Assembly: GCA_013306675.1 (NCBI GenBank)
Contig: JABLUY010000155.1
Span: 1 to 64,000, forward strand
Length of the DNA: 64,000 nucleotides
Direction of reading: 5' to 3'
Source: Thraustochytrium sp. TN22
Taxonomy: Eukaryota > Sar > Bigyra > Thraustochytrida > Thraustochytriidae
Numbering within the stretch: the first letter of the stretch is position 1; the number at the start of each line of letters is the position of its first letter. The notes beneath the pieces were generated by a model. That model was given only the letters and a program-made list of their open reading frames with translations. It searched no databases and was not told the origin of the DNA. Positions 61,458 through 64,000 of the stretch are shown here, one piece after another. Made by a program: the position numbers and the translations under genes.

Positions 61458-64000
61458 TCACTCGCACGCATGAAGCACGTGGACCATCCCGCTCGTGTCC
61501 CCCAGCACAACAAGGTCACCGACCTGACGGGAAGCGGACACCTCGGCGTCAGTGGTGAAGCCTACACCATCGGTCAGAATCACATGCGTGCCACTCTCCA
61601 CTGCCGCTGGCACCGGGGTGACCCTACTAAAGCTCGGAATCTCAGCGGTATCCAGCGCCTCGCCCGTCGCCGCGTCCCAGATCCGCACCGAACCGTCTCT
61701 AGAGCTGGCCACGATGCGATCCCCTTGCACCGCGACGCTCGTAACCACGCTAGAGAGGCCCTTCAGCACATGCTCCAGCTCGCCCGTTGCCGCGTTCCAG
61801 ATCCGCACCAAATGGTCATAAGAGCCGGACACGATGCGATCCCCTTGCACGGCGACGCTAGTAACCCAGCCAGAGTGGCCCTCCAGCACATGCCCCAGCT
61901 CGCCCGTCGCCGCGTTCCAGATCCGCGCCGAGCCATCATCAGAGCCGGATACGACGCGATCCCCTTGCACCGCGACGCTCCGAACCTCGCCAGAGTGGCC
62001 CTCCAGCACATGCTCCAGCTCGCCCGTCGCCGCGTTCCAGATCCGCACCGAACGGTCCTCAGAGCCGGACACGATGCGATCCCCTTGCACCGCGACGCTC
62101 AGAACCTTGCCAGAGTGGCCCTCCAGCACATGCTCCAGCTCGCCCGTCGCCGCGTTCCAGATCCGCACCGAACCGTCATCAGAGCCGGACACGATGCGAT
62201 CCCCTTGCACCGCGACGCTCAGAACCCAGCCAGAGTGGCCCTCCAGCACATGCTCCAGCTCGCCCGTCGCCGCGTTCCAAATCCGCACCGAACGGTCAGC
62301 AGAGCCGACCCACATCGTACGGTCACCAGAGCCGGACACGATGCGATCCCCTTGCACCGCGACGCTCAGAACCGCGCCAGAGTGGCCCTCCAGCACATGC
62401 TCCAGCTCGCCCGTCGCCGCGTTCCAGATCCGCACCGAACGGTCCTCAGAGCCGGACACGATGCGATCCCCTTGCACCGCGACGCTCAGAACCTTGCCAG
62501 AGTGGCCCTCCAGCACATGCTCCAGCTCGCCCGTCGCCGCGTTCCAGATTCGCACCGAACCGTCATAAGAGCCGGACACAATACGATCCCCTTGCAGGAA
62601 CGCGACGCTGTGAACCGAGCCAGAGTGGCCCTCCAGCACATGCTCTAGCTTGCCCGTCGCCGCGTTCCAGATCCGCACCGAACCGTCATAGGAGCCGGAC
62701 ACGATGCGATCCGCTTGCACCGCGACGCTGTTGACCGAGCCAGAGTGGCCCTCCAGCACATGCTCCAGCTCGCCCGTCGCCGCGTTCCAGATCCGCACCG
62801 TACAGTCATCAGAGCCGGACACGATGCGATCCCCTTGCAGCGCGACGCTAAGAACCCAGCCAGAGTGGCCCTCCAGCACATGCTCCAGCTTGCCCGTCGC
62901 CGCGTTCCAAATCCGCACCGAACGGTCAGCAGAGCCGACCCACATCGTACGGTCACCAGAGCCGGACACGATGCGATCCCCTTGCACCGCGACGCTCAGG
63001 ACCGCGCCAGAGTGGCCCTCCAGCACATGCTCCAGCTCGCCCGTCGCCGCGTTCCAGATCCGCACCGAACGGTCCTCAGAGCCGGACACGATGCGATCCC
63101 CTTGCACCGCGACGCTCCGAACCGCGCCAGAGTGGCCCTCCAGCACATGCTCCAGCTCGCCCGTCGTCTCACTCCAGATCCGCACCGAACGGTCTCTGGA
63201 GCCCGACACGATGCGGACCCCTTGCACCGCCACGCTCAAGACCCAGTCGGAGTGGCCCTCAAGCACCATCTGAAGTGGGCTGCGCGGGTGGGGAAGCGAC
63301 GGGCGTACAGGTCGAAGCCATCTGTCGACCACATGGCCTTTCATGCTCTTGACGAGAGGGTGGTCGGGGTCCTGGAGGAGGCGTGCAAGCACTTGGGAGG
63401 TGAGTTCTTTGGGGTCCCAGCAGAGCGCGTTCATGGCCTTGCTGAGGAGTTGGGGCGTGTCGCTGTCCTCGGAGAACATAATGCCGACGTCGGTGCAGTC
63501 GCGGAGGAGCGAGCCGATGGCGGCGCGGCGCTGGGCTGCTTCGTCGGTGCCGCCGGTGGAGACGGCTGCTTGTACCCACTTGAAGTTGTTGAGCAGCCGG
63601 AAGGCGTTGGCAGACTGGCCGCAGCGCACGAGGTGGAAGACAGCGTGCTTGAGCGCGAAGGGCTCGTACGCGTGCTTGAAGAGCGTCGCCGCGAGCTGGG
63701 CCTCTGCGGCGTCGGCGTCGACAGCGAGATCCAACGCGGCGCGGGATTCGTCGAGCAGGAAATCTGGCATCGACTTGTGGATGAAGCGCACCGTGTCGGC
63801 GTCCACGTCGAGCAGCTGGGCCGCCTTGCGCAGGATGGTGCGGGTGGTTTTGCTGTCAAGTCCCAGCACATCCTCGACGAGGACGATGGGAAGCGGGTCT
63901 CTGGCCACGCACATGGCGCCCAGGAGCGCCTGGTAGCGGTCCTGGTCGCCGTCAAGCGGGCCCTCGAGGAGGCGTTCGAAGTACTCCTCGTACATGCCAT
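61458..64000 (-). CDS. NACHT/STAND-type protein, C-terminal part with about 14 WD40 repeats (5' end outside window)
   Basis: The frame is open to the right edge, so at least 846 residues of a longer protein are present. The visible N-terminal 250 residues (YEEYFERLLEGPLDG, AMCVARDPLPIVLVEDVLGLD, VRFIHKSMPDFLLDES) match the helical/winged-helix region that follows a NACHT ATPase in fungal HET-E/NWD-type proteins. From about 63280 leftwards come 13 clear WD40 repeats of 40 residues (LEGHSGxVxSVAVQGDRIVSGSxDxSVRIWNAATGE) plus one degenerate repeat. Two copies carry an identical nine-residue insertion (TMWVGSADR). Such proteins are signal-sensing STAND NTPases, and 14 repeats would make two seven-bladed propellers. 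The NACHT domain itself is not visible. Confidence 0.88.
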   Translation of the reverse strand, partial: GMYEEYFERLLEGPLDGDQDRYQALLGAMCVARDPLPIVLVEDVLGLDSKTTRTILRKAAQLLDVDADTVRFIHKSMPDFLLDESRAALDLAVDADAAEAQLAATLFKHAYEPFALKHAVFHLVRCGQSANAFRLLNNFKWVQAAVSTGGTDEAAQRRAAIGSLLRDCTDVGIMFSEDSDTPQLLSKAMNALCWDPKELTSQVLARLLQDPDHPLVKSMKGHVVDRWLRPVRPSLPHPRSPLQMVLEGHSDWVLSVAVQGVRIVSGSRDRSVRIWSETTGELEHVLEGHSGAVRSVAVQGDRIVSGSEDRSVRIWNAATGELEHVLEGHSGAVLSVAVQGDRIVSGSGDRTMWVGSADRSVRIWNAATGKLEHVLEGHSGWVLSVALQGDRIVSGSDDCTVRIWNAATGELEHVLEGHSGSVNSVAVQADRIVSGSYDGSVRIWNAATGKLEHVLEGHSGSVHSVAFLQGDRIVSGSYDGSVRIWNAATGELEHVLEGHSGKVLSVAVQGDRIVSGSEDRSVRIWNAATGELEHVLEGHSGAVLSVAVQGDRIVSGSGDRTMWVGSADRSVRIWNAATGELEHVLEGHSGWVLSVAVQGDRIVSGSDDGSVRIWNAATGELEHVLEGHSGKVLSVAVQGDRIVSGSEDRSVRIWNAATGELEHVLEGHSGEVRSVAVQGDRVVSGSDDGSARIWNAATGELGHVLEGHSGWVTSVAVQGDRIVSGSYDHLVRIWNAATGELEHVLKGLSSVVTSVAVQGDRIVASSRDGSVRIWDAATGEALDTAEIPSFSRVTPVPAAVESGTHVILTDGVGFTTDAEVSASRQVGDLVVLGDTSGMVHVLHACE
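61640..63280. repeat. array of 120-bp WD40-coding repeats
   Basis: About 13 tandem units of 120 bp (two are 147 bp) with very high nucleotide identity, including synonymous positions. The shared blocks include gagtggccctccagcacatg at nearly every unit. The right-most and left-most units are the most divergent, as expected of arrays homogenised from the middle. Confidence 0.93.

Noticed and set aside
1-64000. CRISPR arrays, rRNA genes, viral or LTR elements, DNA transposons
   Set aside because: No spaced direct repeats of CRISPR type, no rRNA-like conserved blocks and no transposase, integrase, reverse-transcriptase or capsid motifs were seen. The evenly spaced WD40 units are coding repeats.

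Overview
The window is nuclear DNA of a GC-rich, intron-poor, ciliated unicellular eukaryote. Nearly all genes are single long open frames with C or G in third codon positions. Two conserved genes (RFC2-type clamp loader and APC11) are interrupted by short GT-AG introns. The proteins are typically eukaryotic: elongin C, APC11, RFC2, a myosin, RhoGAP, KIFBP, a mitochondrial chaperonin 10 and mitochondrial ribosomal mL43. A dynein-arm-docking-like protein and a CCDC191-like protein imply cilia. No plastid, viral or bacterial genes were seen. A heterotrophic stramenopile such as a thraustochytrid is my best guess (MyTH4-FERM myosin, cilia, NACHT-WD40 protein, compact GC-rich genome). Another compact flagellated protist is possible; this is inference.

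Layout. 1-8.1 kb: mL43 (-), an acidic unknown protein (+), a golgin-like coiled coil (-), and a CUE-domain protein (+). 9.8-15.2 kb: a 1816-residue MyTH4-FERM myosin (+). 15.7-20.2 kb: elongin C (-), a coiled-coil protein (-), and a J-domain-like Gln/Glu-rich protein (+). 20.5-24.6 kb: four minus-strand genes (family-16 methyltransferase, small membrane protein, CaMKK-like kinase with altered motifs, chaperonin 10). 26.4-32.9 kb: RhoGAP (+), IQ/RING protein resembling RBR ligases (-), and a TPR/GT41-like glycosyltransferase with a signal anchor (+). 33-38.7 kb: a 1907-residue repeat-rich nuclear protein with HMG- and Tudor-like parts (-). 40.1-46.7 kb: propeller-like repeat protein with SR/Ser-Asp tail (+), RFC2 (+), APC11 (-), KIFBP-like (+), and a Ser/Cys-rich protein (-). 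47-55 kb: a ciliary/centrosomal neighbourhood of ODAD3/CCDC151-like (-), an unknown basic polyQ protein (+), and CCDC191/Sfi1-like (-). 55-59.7 kb: PA-domain secretory protein (+), a coiled coil (-), and a large unknown putative nuclear protein (-). 61.5-64 kb: the C-terminal part of a NACHT-type protein with about 14 WD40 repeats (-), running off the right edge.

Gene order is compact, with many divergent pairs sharing 250-1500 bp and convergent pairs ending within tens of bases. There is no operon logic; the functional themes are cell cycle/ubiquitin (elongin C, APC11, CUE, RING), cytoskeleton/cilia and mitochondria. The intergenic DNA carries two signals that genes do not explain. One is a recurrent element close to SACTTGCGSG (S = C or G), found singly or clustered in several divergent promoter regions. 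The other is a great excess of period-4 microsatellites of many sequences (CTAG, GCTC, GATC, CCAG, AAGC, ATCA and others). Several intergenic direct duplications, a 27-bp near-perfect palindrome and recently amplified coding repeats (WD40; a 27-bp minisatellite) are the other things to follow up.
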